The notes under the pieces were generated by a model, which searched no databases, was not told where the DNA came from, and saw nothing but the letters and a program-made list of their open reading frames with translations. The translations under genes were made by a program, and so were the position numbers. Source: Hevea brasiliensis (Eukaryota; Streptophyta; Magnoliopsida; Malpighiales; Euphorbiaceae). Taken from it: a stretch of DNA of 64,000 bases. Shown piece after piece: positions 36,328 through 47,325 of this stretch (the stretch's first letter is position 1; each line of letters starts with the position of its first letter). The DNA lies in contig NC_079499.1 in NCBI RefSeq assembly GCF_030052815.1, positions 84,607,183 through 84,671,182 of the forward strand, in the 5' to 3' direction.

Positions 36328-36569
36328 TTCAGCCACAAGACTAGGCTTTGAGATAGGCCCATCATGCGACATTTTGAGTTTGGAATGTAGTGTAGGTGTA
36401 ACACCCCTATTTGCATAGCCTGGTATATTTCACTATTTCGGTGACCGGTGTCGGTCCGGATAATTAAGGGGATTAGAACCACATCTAAGACAACTAGATA
36501 AGCCCTGAACACAAATAATTAGTAATTGTCAATTAGTTAAGTATAAATAAGAAAAACAGAACACAAGAA

Positions 36570-36616
36570 GTTAAATGAGCCGAGAGTCACAGCGATGGGT
36601 GACCTTCTCGGGAAGG
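36570..36616 (+). promoter_or_regulatory. 5S rRNA-like module in solo LTR C
   Basis: GTTAAATGAGCCGAGAG, then GCGATGGGTGACCTTCTCGG and GAAGG. GATGGGTGACC-TCT-GGGAAG is close to the C-box of plant 5S rRNA. This is the best match in the window. Confidence 0.7.
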
Positions 36617-37684
36617 ACTGTGAGGTCGATTTAAACTCGAATTTCGAACTGTAAAATGTGATGCCGCGGTCCTTAGGACTATTGCAAACACAGTGGAAAA
36701 GAGAAAATCACGAAAAAGAGTTGTTAAGCAGGTTAAATAATTAGGTTAGGGATCCGGAAGAAATATTGAATTATTTGTAAACCGAATCGAATCGGTGAGA
36801 GGCAATTTGGTCAATTCACCCCTAGAGCTGACCCCTAACCTAACTGTCTAATAAAATTGGAGAAAAGAAAATTTTAGGATCAAGAATTAAATTAAAGAAC
36901 TAAAGAAAAATAAATGAAAAAAAAGGAAAAAAGATGGAAAATTATGACATCATAGGGTGATATAAGCCATGACATCATAATTAAATTTTAATTAATGGAA
37001 AATTTGACTAAGTCAAAAAGCTTTAATAAATATACAAAAAGGTAAAAGAAAAAAAATAAAATCTTCATCTTCTTATCCCATGGTGCCGTCCACCTCTCTC
37101 TTCCCTCTCTCCCTCCCTTCACCTCAATTAAAGCTCCTTAGTTAAACCTTGTTAACTTCACTTGAAAAGAAGCTTGAGCAAGAAAAGAAAAGAGGAAAAG
37201 GAAGAAATTGAGGAAGAGGAAACTCCAAGTTGAGGTAAGCATTAAATTGAAATTTAATGGTTAAAAATGCATGTTTTGAGTTACTTTAGCTTAGTTTTTA
37301 ACTTAAAATGAAAAGAAAACATCTTTGGAGGACCAATTGTGAATTTCGGCCAGCTAGGGTTTAGGTTTGAGAATGAATGATTTTGATGCAAATTATGAAG
37401 TAGTTAAGTGTGAATGAGTGTATAAATACTAAATATGCATTTAGAATTCAACAAATGAGCTAAACATGGAAGTTAGGGTTGTGGACCTAGGGTTTGAGAG
37501 ATAAAATTTTGAGAATTGGTCAAATGATATGTTTGACCTTGCTTGAGTTAAAAAATGGTCATGTATGACCAATTGTGGTGTGTAGGAAGTGTTGGAATTA
37601 AGTTTGAATTCAGATTGCTTATGGTCATTCTGCAGGTAGCATGACCAAGGTCCTTTTCAGGGACCAAAACTTAAAATTTACTAA

Positions 37685-37709
37685 CCCAATTGGTGTGAGG
37701 CCAATTGGG
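37685..37709. repeat. Mid-LTR inverted repeat in C
   Basis: CCCAATTGG and CCAATTGGG face each other across seven bases. Confidence 0.75.
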
Positions 37710-39117
37710 AATGAAACTAGACACAAAATGACATATTTTTCATTTAGGAATCATGCCCAAAAAGTGACCATAGTATAGTGAACAAATTGGCCAAATCTGG
37801 AATTGAGTGTTCTGCCCTGTACAAAAATGACCAAATGAATAGTGTTTGTTCATCTAGCTATAACTTGGGCTAGGCGGGTTCAAATGACTTGAAATTTTAT
37901 CAGTAGAAAGCTGAGACATAGCCCTACAACTTTCATGAGAACACAAACCCAAATTATTCCCTTAACCAAGTCATTTAGCCAACCAAATTTAGTGACCTAA
38001 AACTACCAGAACCAGGTTTGGTGCCCAGAAAATTTGGGTTAGACCAATCCGGCCAGCCATGTTCAAATGGCTATAACTTGAGCTACAAAACTCCAAATGG
38101 AGTGATTCAAAAAGAGAAATAAAGTTAAGACAATAAGGAACAATTTCTATGAAAAAAACTTAGCCAAATTCTAACAGTAACATGACCAATGGAATAGTGC
38201 AAAATAAGACACCAAAATTAAAAATTTGAAATTTGTACCTAAAAGACTTAAGATTGGAGAAAATGACCAAAACCAATAAGTTAGATAACCAAAATGTGGC
38301 ATGTGGGTATAATTGGATTTCCCATACCTATTAAGTATAAAAAAGTCAATATTTTGACTTGAATAGTATCATGAATAGTAACCTCAACATGAAAATTTTT
38401 AAGAATATAAGTTTAAGCATATTGGGACTAGTATTGAACATATATGAATTAATTGTTGGAATTATTGTGAGGCAAAGATACTGAGACACTATAAATTTCA
38501 TGTTTCAGCTAAAAAAGACCCGGAAGGTCTAAGAGACTGAGTTAAGGCCTAGAGGCAACTCATGTCAGGTTTGCGCATAATAAATCTTATTTCATCATTT
38601 TCTTATTACCGATTTGATTGGATATGATTTATGAAAATTTGGTGTTAATCATGAATTGTGTTGCCACTTTGTGAATAAAACTATGACTTTGGAAATTTAT
38701 CAGATTTCTCATGAATTATTTGAATAAAATGTTTGAAATTGATTTCTGATTCACACTTAGCATGAAGTGCCTTATTATTCCTCCTCCATTTATGGGGTTG
38801 AGATTGATTATTTTCCTCCCTTTCTGGTTTACCAGTTGAGGTTGTAGATCAGATGAGTACTCATTAGCTAGCTAGACACCTCCCTCATTGATTTCGATTA
38901 GTGGGGTTATAGATTGCTTTGTCATGGTGTGCAACGCGGCATTGATCGAAAATTTTGTGTCAAGGCTTAAGTTGTGTATGAATTGGAAGCACTATGTTTA
39001 TTAAATTGTTTGACCAAAATTTTGCTATAATGAGTTTTGATAATTTGCAAAATATTTAAATTGTGATTTATCAATGAATGTTATATGTACTGCATTTTAA
39101 ATTTTTATTGTGCACTA

Positions 39118-39136
39118 CTGAGTATTTTTATACTCA
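39118..39136 (+). promoter_or_regulatory. Conserved LTR hairpin in C
   Basis: CTGAGTAT and ATACTCA pair across a short T-rich loop. TGTGCACTA lies immediately before, as in the other families. Confidence 0.6.
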
Positions 39137-40065
39137 ACGATAGCTTATTTTGTTATCGCAGATAAGGGCAAGGAGAAAGCAGTAGGGTGAGCTGCTGAAT
39201 TAACAAGGACTTCACTGATCTTTTTGTATGGGTATTTGTTTATACCCTTGTAGTTATTTGATGTAAATATTGTAATGTCATATGTATTAATGTAAAGTTA
39301 AGCAATTGTATAGTAAATTATAAAATTTTTATTTTAGATTTTCTTTTTATAAATTAAGATTTGTATTTATAAATTAAGTACTTTATGCAATGTGAATGAA
39401 TTTATGAAGTATTTGAGATGAAAAACTTTGGTTGAATTGTGGACTTAAATTGAATTGTGTTGACTTGAGTCATTTTGGTGGTTAGGAGTTGTGGAAACAA
39501 TTATTGGAAGTGTTTTTATAGGTTTTTGAAGAACTGTTTTCTCAAAATACAAATGGCACTCTGTCAAAATTTTTCCAAAATTTGCGGACAAATAAAAATG
39601 GACAAAAAGTTTTACTAGTTTTGAAACTTCAATTAAATGTTTTTAATTCCTACTAAAATGCTCACCACTTCCAAAAAGTAAGAAAATGGTTTTAAAATCC
39701 TTTGTAGGGTACTTAATGATTTATCAGTAGGTGAAGTTCGGTAATTCATTAGGTATTCTACGGGATCATGTTATGCCTTACAGAGAAGTAAGGTGTGACA
39801 GTAGAGATACTTGTAATTGTTGATCTTGAGAGATCACCCAAATGATGTAATCTGATCTTTTGGAAATGAAATGAAATTTTATTTGAATATTTATTTTGTT
39901 TTATTATTTTCCAATCCCTTTTTATTATGTCCGATCTAATCCCGCCAAACTAAATCATAAATTGATCTCCTTTATTTGATCTTTTTTTCACTCTTCTGGA
40001 ATTTTCTTGGGGCACTGGAATGGTCAGATCTTGCTTATCGATGCAACATTTAATGCACCAGCGGG

Positions 40066-40073
40066 TATAAATA
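40066..40073 (+). promoter_or_regulatory. TATA box candidate before LTR ORF b (right copy)
   Basis: GGGTATAAATAGGG, about 155 bases before the ATG at 40228. Confidence 0.6.
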
Positions 40074-40227
40074 GGGAGGGGTAGCCATTTGCAAATCATG
40101 CCACTTTCAAATTCCTCTCATTGACATCAAATTCTCTCTCATTTTCCAAGTTTTTTCGGCACCGACTAGTACTCCGGTAAGAGCTTTAATCTTTTTTCCA
40201 ATCAATTTTCCTTTTTATTTCGGGAAA

Positions 40228-41060
40228 ATGAGTGGTACCAAGGGTCAGAGAACTGCGAGCCTACCTTTCATCCATATTTCATGGACCTTGGAAGAAAGCG
40301 ATGCGATTAGACCAAGCAGGCGATCCAGCACAGCCATCATTCCTGCTACTGGTCAAGTTACCAGACCAAAGTGAAGAACGTCTTCGAAAAAGGAAAACAT
40401 GCCAGTTGATGAACTTCCGTCAATCCTTAGAGAGACTGATCTCCAATCTATTAGTCAAGAATACAATCTGTGGATCGACTCATTTGAAATGATCAGATGC
40501 CATGGCGATCTTCGGGCTAATCACTTCTTTAAAGAAAGCGATCTTATCATAGTGTACGAGGAGCAGCTGAAGTCCGAGCTCTATTTTCCCTTAGATGGAT
40601 TTTACAAGGCCATTCTAAAATTTCACCATGTCTCGGTAGCTCAAGTGCATCCAAACTCCTGGCGGACTTTAGTAGCTTTCAGAGGCCTCTATCGAGCCAA
40701 GAAACTGGAGCCCACGGTTAGGGTTTTTGTTGACCTGTATAGGCTTGCCCGAAGAAAGGATGATAAATTTTGATTTTTTCAGGCAAAGCCGAACTGTAGG
40801 CTTTTCACCCATCTCCCTTCTTCGTTGAAGAACTAAAAGGATCAGTTTTTCATCCTTAGGAGCAAGGATCGAAATGGCTTTGAGGGGATCCCATGTAATT
40901 GGAATTATTTGGTCCCCTAAGTTCCTAAGAAACTCACTTTAAATAAAGACAAAGATGCCATGGTGAAAGAATTAAAAGCTTAGGCGGCCACCCATAAGAA
41001 TTCGTGCTTAGATGCTGTCATGGCCAAATTGAAATGGTGGATGATGCGGCTGATCGCTAG
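40228..41060 (+). pseudogene. LTR ORF b, right copy, 5' part (PF04195-like), cut by element A2
   Basis: The ATG at 40228 gives MSGTKGQRTASLPFIHISW. After a TGA shared with the left copy, a clear 124-codon stretch (40399-40773) covers MPVDELPSILRETDLQS through FPLDGFYKAILKFHHVSVAQ to LARRKDDKF. A second shared TGA follows. Coding-like sequence continues (FEGIPCNWNYLVP) until A2 interrupts at 41061. The rest resumes at 51183. Plus strand, opposite to gag-pol. Identification with the 'putative gypsy type transposon' family rests on pattern recognition. Confidence 0.65.
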
Positions 41061-44000
41061 TGTCACACCCTACCCCTCTGTAAGGCATAACATGATCCCG
41101 TAGTATACCTAATGAATTACCAACTCCGTCTACTGATAATCCATTAAATACACTACAAGGGATTTTAAAAACTTTTCTTACTTCTTTTACAGTGGTGAGC
41201 ACTATTTACAGGTGTGAAAGACTTTGGTGAACTGAAGTGAAACAACTAACTCATTTGATTTATTTGGAATATCTGTAAAAATTTTGGCAAGGTGCCATTT
41301 GTATTTTGGACAAAGCAGTTCTTGAAAAACTCAGTAAAAAGCACTTCAATATATTTTCAAATCTCAACTCCAACATTTTTATCAACACAACACATTTCTC
41401 AAGTCAAATCCACAGTGATTTTCAAAGACTAAGATACAAAGATATAACACAATTTTTACAAGCCAAATAACTCATAATTATTTTACAACTTTACTGTACA
41501 ACTTAAATTTACAACTGCTCAAAACCAAGAACAAAATATACATACAGTGAATATACATTACAATACAAAATGCCACATGTGGTATACTCACTATACCCAA
41601 AAATCTCTCGCTGGCGATACTAGCAGCCTAGCCTGCTGCCCTGTCTGTCTCAGTGGTGCACAACATTTACCAAATACAAATTTTAAATCACAATTCATAA
41701 ATCATATCAATAGTGGATACTTAAAACCATAGTTAAATTCAAGACAATAAATGTCAACAAGAATTTAAACTCCATTTGTTAATATCACAATAATTTTCAA
41801 TAAGTCAGATCATGGTTGAATTCAATAGACAGTATATGTCAATAAGAGTTTAAATCAATTTCACAATCTCACAATACATAATAACACAATTCGATCAAAT
41901 AACTGAAGAATACAGTGTTGCCAATCTATAACACAATTTAGGCCATGACACAATTTTTTTCCATATATGCCGTGTTGTACACCACGACAAGACATGCTCA
42001 CCCCAATAATCGAAATCAATGAGGAGGAAGCTAGCTATATAATGAGAACTCATCCATACTCACCTCGGTGGGAAGTCAAAGAGGAGGAACATAATCATAC
42101 TCACCCTGGACTAATAAGTCAAAGAGGGAGGAATAATCACACTCACCCCATTAATGGAGGAGGAACATATTATCGATGTCATGCCAATTGTGAGTCAAAA
42201 CAATTCCAAACATTTTATTCAAATGATCCGTAAGAATCCAATAAATTTCCAAAGTTATAATTTCATTCACAAAATGGCAACACAATTCGTAATTCACTTC
42301 AATTTCCACAAAAACCATTTACAGTGCTTTTCAATCAATAAGTATCCATCAAATACCATTCAAACAATTTTTCACAGTTTCAAACCATTCACAATGTTTT
42401 TCAATCAATAAGTGTCCACCAAACACATTTCCACAATTTAAAACAATGATATGCGAATAGTCAATATTTATTTCCATTGAAAATAATTCAAAAGAAACAG
42501 TTGTTGTGCACAAACCTCGATGGTATCCCCACGATCCGGACTCAGTGTTTCCTTCCCTTTTCCCGAGTCTTTGGTAGCGAAACACAATTTGAAGTGTTTC
42601 AGTACTAATTTAAACTGTCTCTATCGATGGTGTTTGGTAAATAATGCACTGAACTCAATTATTCACTTAATCACCTAATATACCGACCCTCGTTGCGTTT
42701 TAGGTAAATTAGGTTTTAGTGTCGTTAATATGTCACATTTGATAGGGTTTTAGGTTTGGTATGTTTTACCAAAGTCATTTCCTTGCTTAGTGCATTTTAA
42801 TGCAAATTCTTTGGATCGGGACACTGGTTTGACCTAAGGACGATCTAGTTCCTCGGTTTTGGTCTCGGTCGAAACTACAAACTTGTAGATTTAGGTCTTA
42901 TGGACCGCGGTGCAAAATTTCAGGTCAATCCGAGTTAAGTAGACCGAGTTATGGTCATTACACTCTTGCTGGTCAAATGGTACCATTTTAGGTCAATTTT
43001 AGGTCAAATTGGTCAATTCTGGTTCGGCCAGTTTTGGACCCGAACTTGTGCAAGTTGTTTGACTTGCTTATGGTCATTTCTGGGCTTTGGTGTCTTCATA
43101 AGACTTGTAGGTATGGGTCTTAACTATTCTTGGTTAAAATTTTAGGTCAATTGGACCTGGTTTGAGTGAGTTATGGCCTAAACACTCACTGCTGCCCAAT
43201 TGGTCATTTTTCAGGTCCTAATTGCACCTAATCCGAATTGGTCATTTTTTTAGGTCTCCTTGCAAGCAGAATTTTGGCATGGTTTCTCAATGAAAGTTGG
43301 CACATTTTGTGCCTAGTTTCACCTCAAATTGGTCTCATACCAATTGAGGTTACACATTTAAGGTTATAGGCTAAAATGTGTACTGCCCTCAATATGCTTT
43401 TCACACCCCATTCAAAACACATATTTACCTTGCAAAGTTTACTTCCATACCCTACCAAATCAGTTTTGGTACATTACCAAAAGCACTTTCTACTTTACAT
43501 TAACATTATTTTGGGCAGATTCCAATCAGCCTCAACACACCAATATCATTCACAATTACAATTTCTAAGTACTATTACAAACACACCTAACCATTACAAA
43601 TTTTACACACACTTTACAAGATCAATCTACATACATATCATCAATCCTTCTAGGTTAATATTCTGCATACATTTCCTTCAATATATACCATTACTCAAGT
43701 GTCCCCAAGCTGCCACAAACCATTCTTCAACATCAAAGTGCCGTCCATTTTACAATTTCCCATCCAAGTGCATAAATCACCACATAAACATGAAATAATT
43801 CACTAGGTTACTAATTCATCATGATCAACACCATTTCTCATCAATTATATGCACAAATATCTCATCAAAAACGTGACTCATGGCTGTCCAAAATGAAAAC
43901 AACAATAACCCTTCAAACTCAAAATTTTCTTTCACCAAACTAACACCCATAACATGAACATAAACTTTAACAAAGAAATTCTCAAAAATGCAAACTTACC

Positions 44001-44877
44001 TTTAATTGTAACTTGCTAAACCTTCATCAAACTTCTCAAAATTAGTATCAATATCTTCCTTGTGATGTGTAGACAAAGTTTAATGAAGAACACTAAGAGG
44101 TTGGAGTTGAAAATGGAGAGTTAAGAAAGCTTGCATGAAAAATGGCTAAGGAGTTTCCTTCACTCTTCAATTCGGCAATTTGAATGCAAATGAGGAAGAT
44201 GACTTATTCAGCTGCATTTTAAGTGTACACATGTCCCACTATGTATTTAATTAATCCCCTTAGTGGTCCACTTAGTACTTAATCATATAATAAAGTAATT
44301 ATTCATTTATTCCACATTTAACCCATAATTTCCACTATTTATTTTAGGTACCACCAATTTAATTTTTCATTTTATTTTCTAAGTGTAATACTATTTATTT
44401 TTAATGGACATTTAGGTCAAAAGACACTTCGGGATGTCAAATGACCATAATGCCCCTGTTCGGGTGGCATTCCTGATTTTTCGGTATTACCGGGTTTTGT
44501 CTGTTTTTCGATTTCTCACTTTTCTTTGTACTAATTATTTAATTTTTCTTTGATATTTCTAATGATATTTATTCTTCAACAAGGGTCTATTTATGTCCCA
44601 AAAATGTTTTCCGTGGTTCCCATGATCCGAGGCGATCAACGGTCCACGCCGTGACTTCCCAGTGCGGTCACCCATCGTTAGGTTTCCCGGCTCGTTTAAC
44701 TTGATCACATTTCTTTGCAATCATTTTTCCTTTGTTTTTCTTGTATTTCCTTTTCTTGTATTTCATTATTTTATGTCTCCTCACCCATTTTGAAGTACGG
44801 TTCTTAGCATCCTAGCTGTCCGGACAACACTAGTCACCGGAGCAGCAGAACGCACTACCGAACTTAGGGGTGTTACA
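41061..44877 (-). repeat. 3' LTR of element A2 (3,817 bp)
   Basis: It starts TGTCACACCCTACCCC on the plus strand and ends GGGTGTTACA. Compared with the 5' LTR, differences cluster near 41580-41660, 42520-42590 and 42815-42870. It lacks the palindrome seen at 3412 in A1. Confidence 0.92.
44652..44700 (-). promoter_or_regulatory. 5S rRNA-like module in A2 3' LTR
   Basis: The minus strand shows GTTAAACGAGCCGGG, then CGATGGGTGACCGCACT and GGGAAGTC. Compare plant 5S rRNA GGATGGGTGACCTCCTGGGA and AGTC. Confidence 0.7.
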
Positions 44878-44879
44878 AT

Positions 44880-44893
44880 TCTCCCCCCCTTAA
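44880..44893 (-). promoter_or_regulatory. Polypurine tract of A2
   Basis: The minus strand reads TTAAGGGGGGGAGA just before the 3' LTR. A 20-base inverted repeat (44896-44915, AAATTTCGT CC ACGAAATTT) lies beside it. Confidence 0.85.
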
Positions 44894-45904
44894 ATAAATT
44901 TCGTCCACGAAATTTTACCCAGTAGTCATCTTACAATAGTCATACGTTTATTTTCTCCTTTCTATATGGTCGTAAGACTTTTAACAATCTAATACAATGT
45001 TTAATTTGCTTGGATAACCCCAATCTCCTCTTACTATTATGTTGTCTAATATTTCAGCTCACGTTCCTTCTTGAATGACCCTTGAGGTCATATTAGAATC
45101 ATTCATCGTGCATTGGTCCTCGACCATTCTAGTCCATAGTCTTCCTCACATTCGAATATTTCTTTGTTACATATGAATCAACTGTTCAAGTCTCTACTTC
45201 CATAACTCTTTTTATCTCACAATGTTCTATAACTTACTTCCTTTTATCTTGAACTATAACCTTTCGATATTTTAACTTTTGAGTTTTAGATCCCTAAGTA
45301 GGATTTTCAAACTTATTTCTAACAATTAAATTGTCACGGCATAACTATGCCAAAGCAGATCGTTGGCAACTATTCTCATCTAGGTGTACTATCGGTTAGT
45401 ACGTAGCTCTACACAATAATCTCAAGTTAGTACTGTAATCTGCAGCTTACAGTATAAACATCAAGAACATTGCATAGTTACTACGATACATCACAATAGA
45501 TCAAACTTTGTTATCTTTTATTCTTTATGAATTCACTGATATTCGAATCTTATTCTGATTACAATATCCATTAGCAATTTCTAACAGTAACCTCCTTGCC
45601 CTTATCAAGAGCAATTCCATTACTGCATCTTACTTTTACGTCCTCTTGCCTTACATTAAGTAGGCTCACTAATTAGCTTTATAATTTATGGTGTGTTAGG
45701 AAATACTTTTCGCCGATAAACTCTTTCAAAACTAATTTCACTTATTATCACAATCCTTATCTTAAGGGCTAATCACTAATGCGTCAAAATTTATTCCTCT
45801 GTAAACGAATAACAACAGAACATATAGTTCTAACACTAATGTAAAAATATGAAAATTCCAGGTCAAACAATACATATATATATCTCAGTTGCTAATTGAG
45901 AAAG
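44894..45904 (-). other. Non-coding 3' part of the A2 internal region
   Basis: About 1 kb with no gag or pol similarity on either strand. It replaces the whole pol region. Its origin is not recognised. Confidence 0.55.
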
Positions 45905-46993
45905 TACCAGAATGATGTCAAAAGTCTCGGTCTCTTTTCGTCAGTATAGCGTATACTCGTTGAAGCATCACCTGTTTTGGCTGATTCACGATGAGTCGAC
46001 TTCTAGGTGTACTATCCCTACCTCTACCTTTGCCTCTACTAGCGATGGTGAACTCTTTGGGGTAGAAACTTGGGTTGATCCCTTTGGTGTAGTAAATGAT
46101 CCGAGCGACACGGATTTACACAATCCTTAGCAAAATGACCAGTCTCTCCACAATTAAAGCATGCTCCTACGGCTCTATAACATACCCCACTATGTGGTTT
46201 ACCACAAGTTTCACAAAGTCGATCTGACAGCGCATTTCTGGGTTTCTGTTGAGTTGGCTGATCGGATCGAGGTGGTTTCTGTCTATAAGTTCTATCTCTA
46301 TCTGACTTCTTACTATCTCTGTCGTATCCCCCAAATTTTCCTCTTTCCAGAGGGACCACTAGAACTACGTTCTGTGACTTTCCCTCTTTTACGCCTTCTC
46401 TGATTTCTTTTTCTCAAGAGCCGCTTCAGATTCAATTCTTTCTAATTCTAGTGCTTGAGAAATAAGTTCAGAGAAGTTGTTATGTTTGAATCCGACCACT
46501 TGTAATCTGATACTAGGCTTCAAGCCGGTTTCAAACCTCTTACATCTCTCCTATTTGGTAGAAAGTAGACTTCTTGCATAATGGCTTAGGCGGGAGAATT
46601 CCCTTTCATACTCGACCACGATCGCCCCTGTTTGGACTTAGGAATTCTTGCGACTTCGGTCTACATAAGCATCGGGGACATATTTTTGCCCGAATTCCCG
46701 AGAAGTCATTCCATGTTAGCACTGCAGTTCTATCAGATGTGGGGATGGTTTTCCACTAGTCATAAGCATCCCCAGAGCAAAGATCTGAGTACTCAAATCT
46801 AAGCTCCTCTGTGCAATGCAGTTTCTTGAATACCCTATCCATCCTCTCTAACCATTGTTACGCCTCTAGAGGATCTCTGTCCCCTTGAACTCTGTAGCCC
46901 CATACTTCATCAATTTGTCATATTGTCTAGCGTAAGATCGTGGTTGTACCACCGGTGTCGTATTGGGACTTGAGTAGGCACATTACCATCCAT
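45905..46993 (-). pseudogene. gag: gag remnant of A2
   Basis: The start is the ATG at 46993, equivalent to A1's 2451. Recognisable blocks are the gag core and, at 46039-46359, a zinc knuckle CFNCGETGHFAKDC preceded by CETCGKPHSGVCYRAVGAC. Similarity to A1 ends near 45905, equivalent to A1 position about 1340, just before the protease active site. Many 1-3-base losses relative to A1 shift the frame, clustered at CTG/CAG and C-rich sites. The protein is not continuous as given. Confidence 0.85.
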
Positions 46994-47306
46994 TTGTTGG
47001 AACATTGCGTCTCACGAGCGAGCGAAGCTGCAGATGCTGCGCAGTGGTGCTCTTGAACCACCGACATTATGTAGGCATGGGGCATCCCTTGCACCTCGGC
47101 CTCAATAGATTGATCGATTGACGATCACCCTCTTCCATAGTCAATGCGAGGATTTTAGATCTCCTAAACCAATAACACAAGGAGATTTCCTCCGTTAGTG
47201 CATATTTATAATGTAATGTCTTGTATGTATCAAACAATGATATTGAGCGGTTATCTTGTGAAGAAAGAATATTCAAATGACAGTGAAAATAGAATTTAAG
47301 AACTTT
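46994..47306 (-). other. 5' leader of A2
   Basis: Equivalent to 2452-2772 of A1, with small losses. Non-coding. Confidence 0.7.
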
Positions 47307-47317
47307 GCTCGATACCA
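47307..47317 (-). promoter_or_regulatory. Primer binding site of A2, one base missing
   Basis: The minus strand reads TGGTATCGAGC, where A1 and D read TGGTATCAGAGC. The loss falls at a CTG/CAG position. Confidence 0.8.
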
Positions 47318-47325
47318 CTAAAACA

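Larger units (their letters stand above)
33049..36396 (-). repeat. Right (5') Ogre LTR, segment 1
   Basis: It aligns with 11491 to about 14855 of the left LTR and is interrupted at 36397 by solo LTR C. It includes the ~59-bp tandem array (33605-34060) and ORF a. Confidence 0.88.
36397..39800 (+). mobile_element. Solo LTR C (3,404 bp) inserted in right Ogre LTR
   Basis: It starts TGTAACACCCCTAT and ends GGTGTGACA. The target duplication is GTAGG (36392-36396) against GTAGA (39801-39805), four of five bases. The left Ogre LTR shows the uninterrupted site near 14853. There is no internal region. Its last 60 bases are closely related to the 3' end of the A-family LTR, which lies in the opposite orientation at 41061. 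Confidence 0.9.
39806..41060 (-). repeat. Right Ogre LTR, segment 2
   Basis: It aligns with about 14858-16100 of the left LTR. It runs from the C insertion to the A2 target duplication GCTAG (41056-41060) and contains the first part of ORF b. Confidence 0.87.

Noticed and set aside
36570..36616. A true 5S rRNA gene in the LTRs
   Set aside because: Only the 3' half is similar, the spacer is shorter, the first 50 bases of 5S rRNA are not recognisable and no terminator context is seen. I call it 5S-like only.
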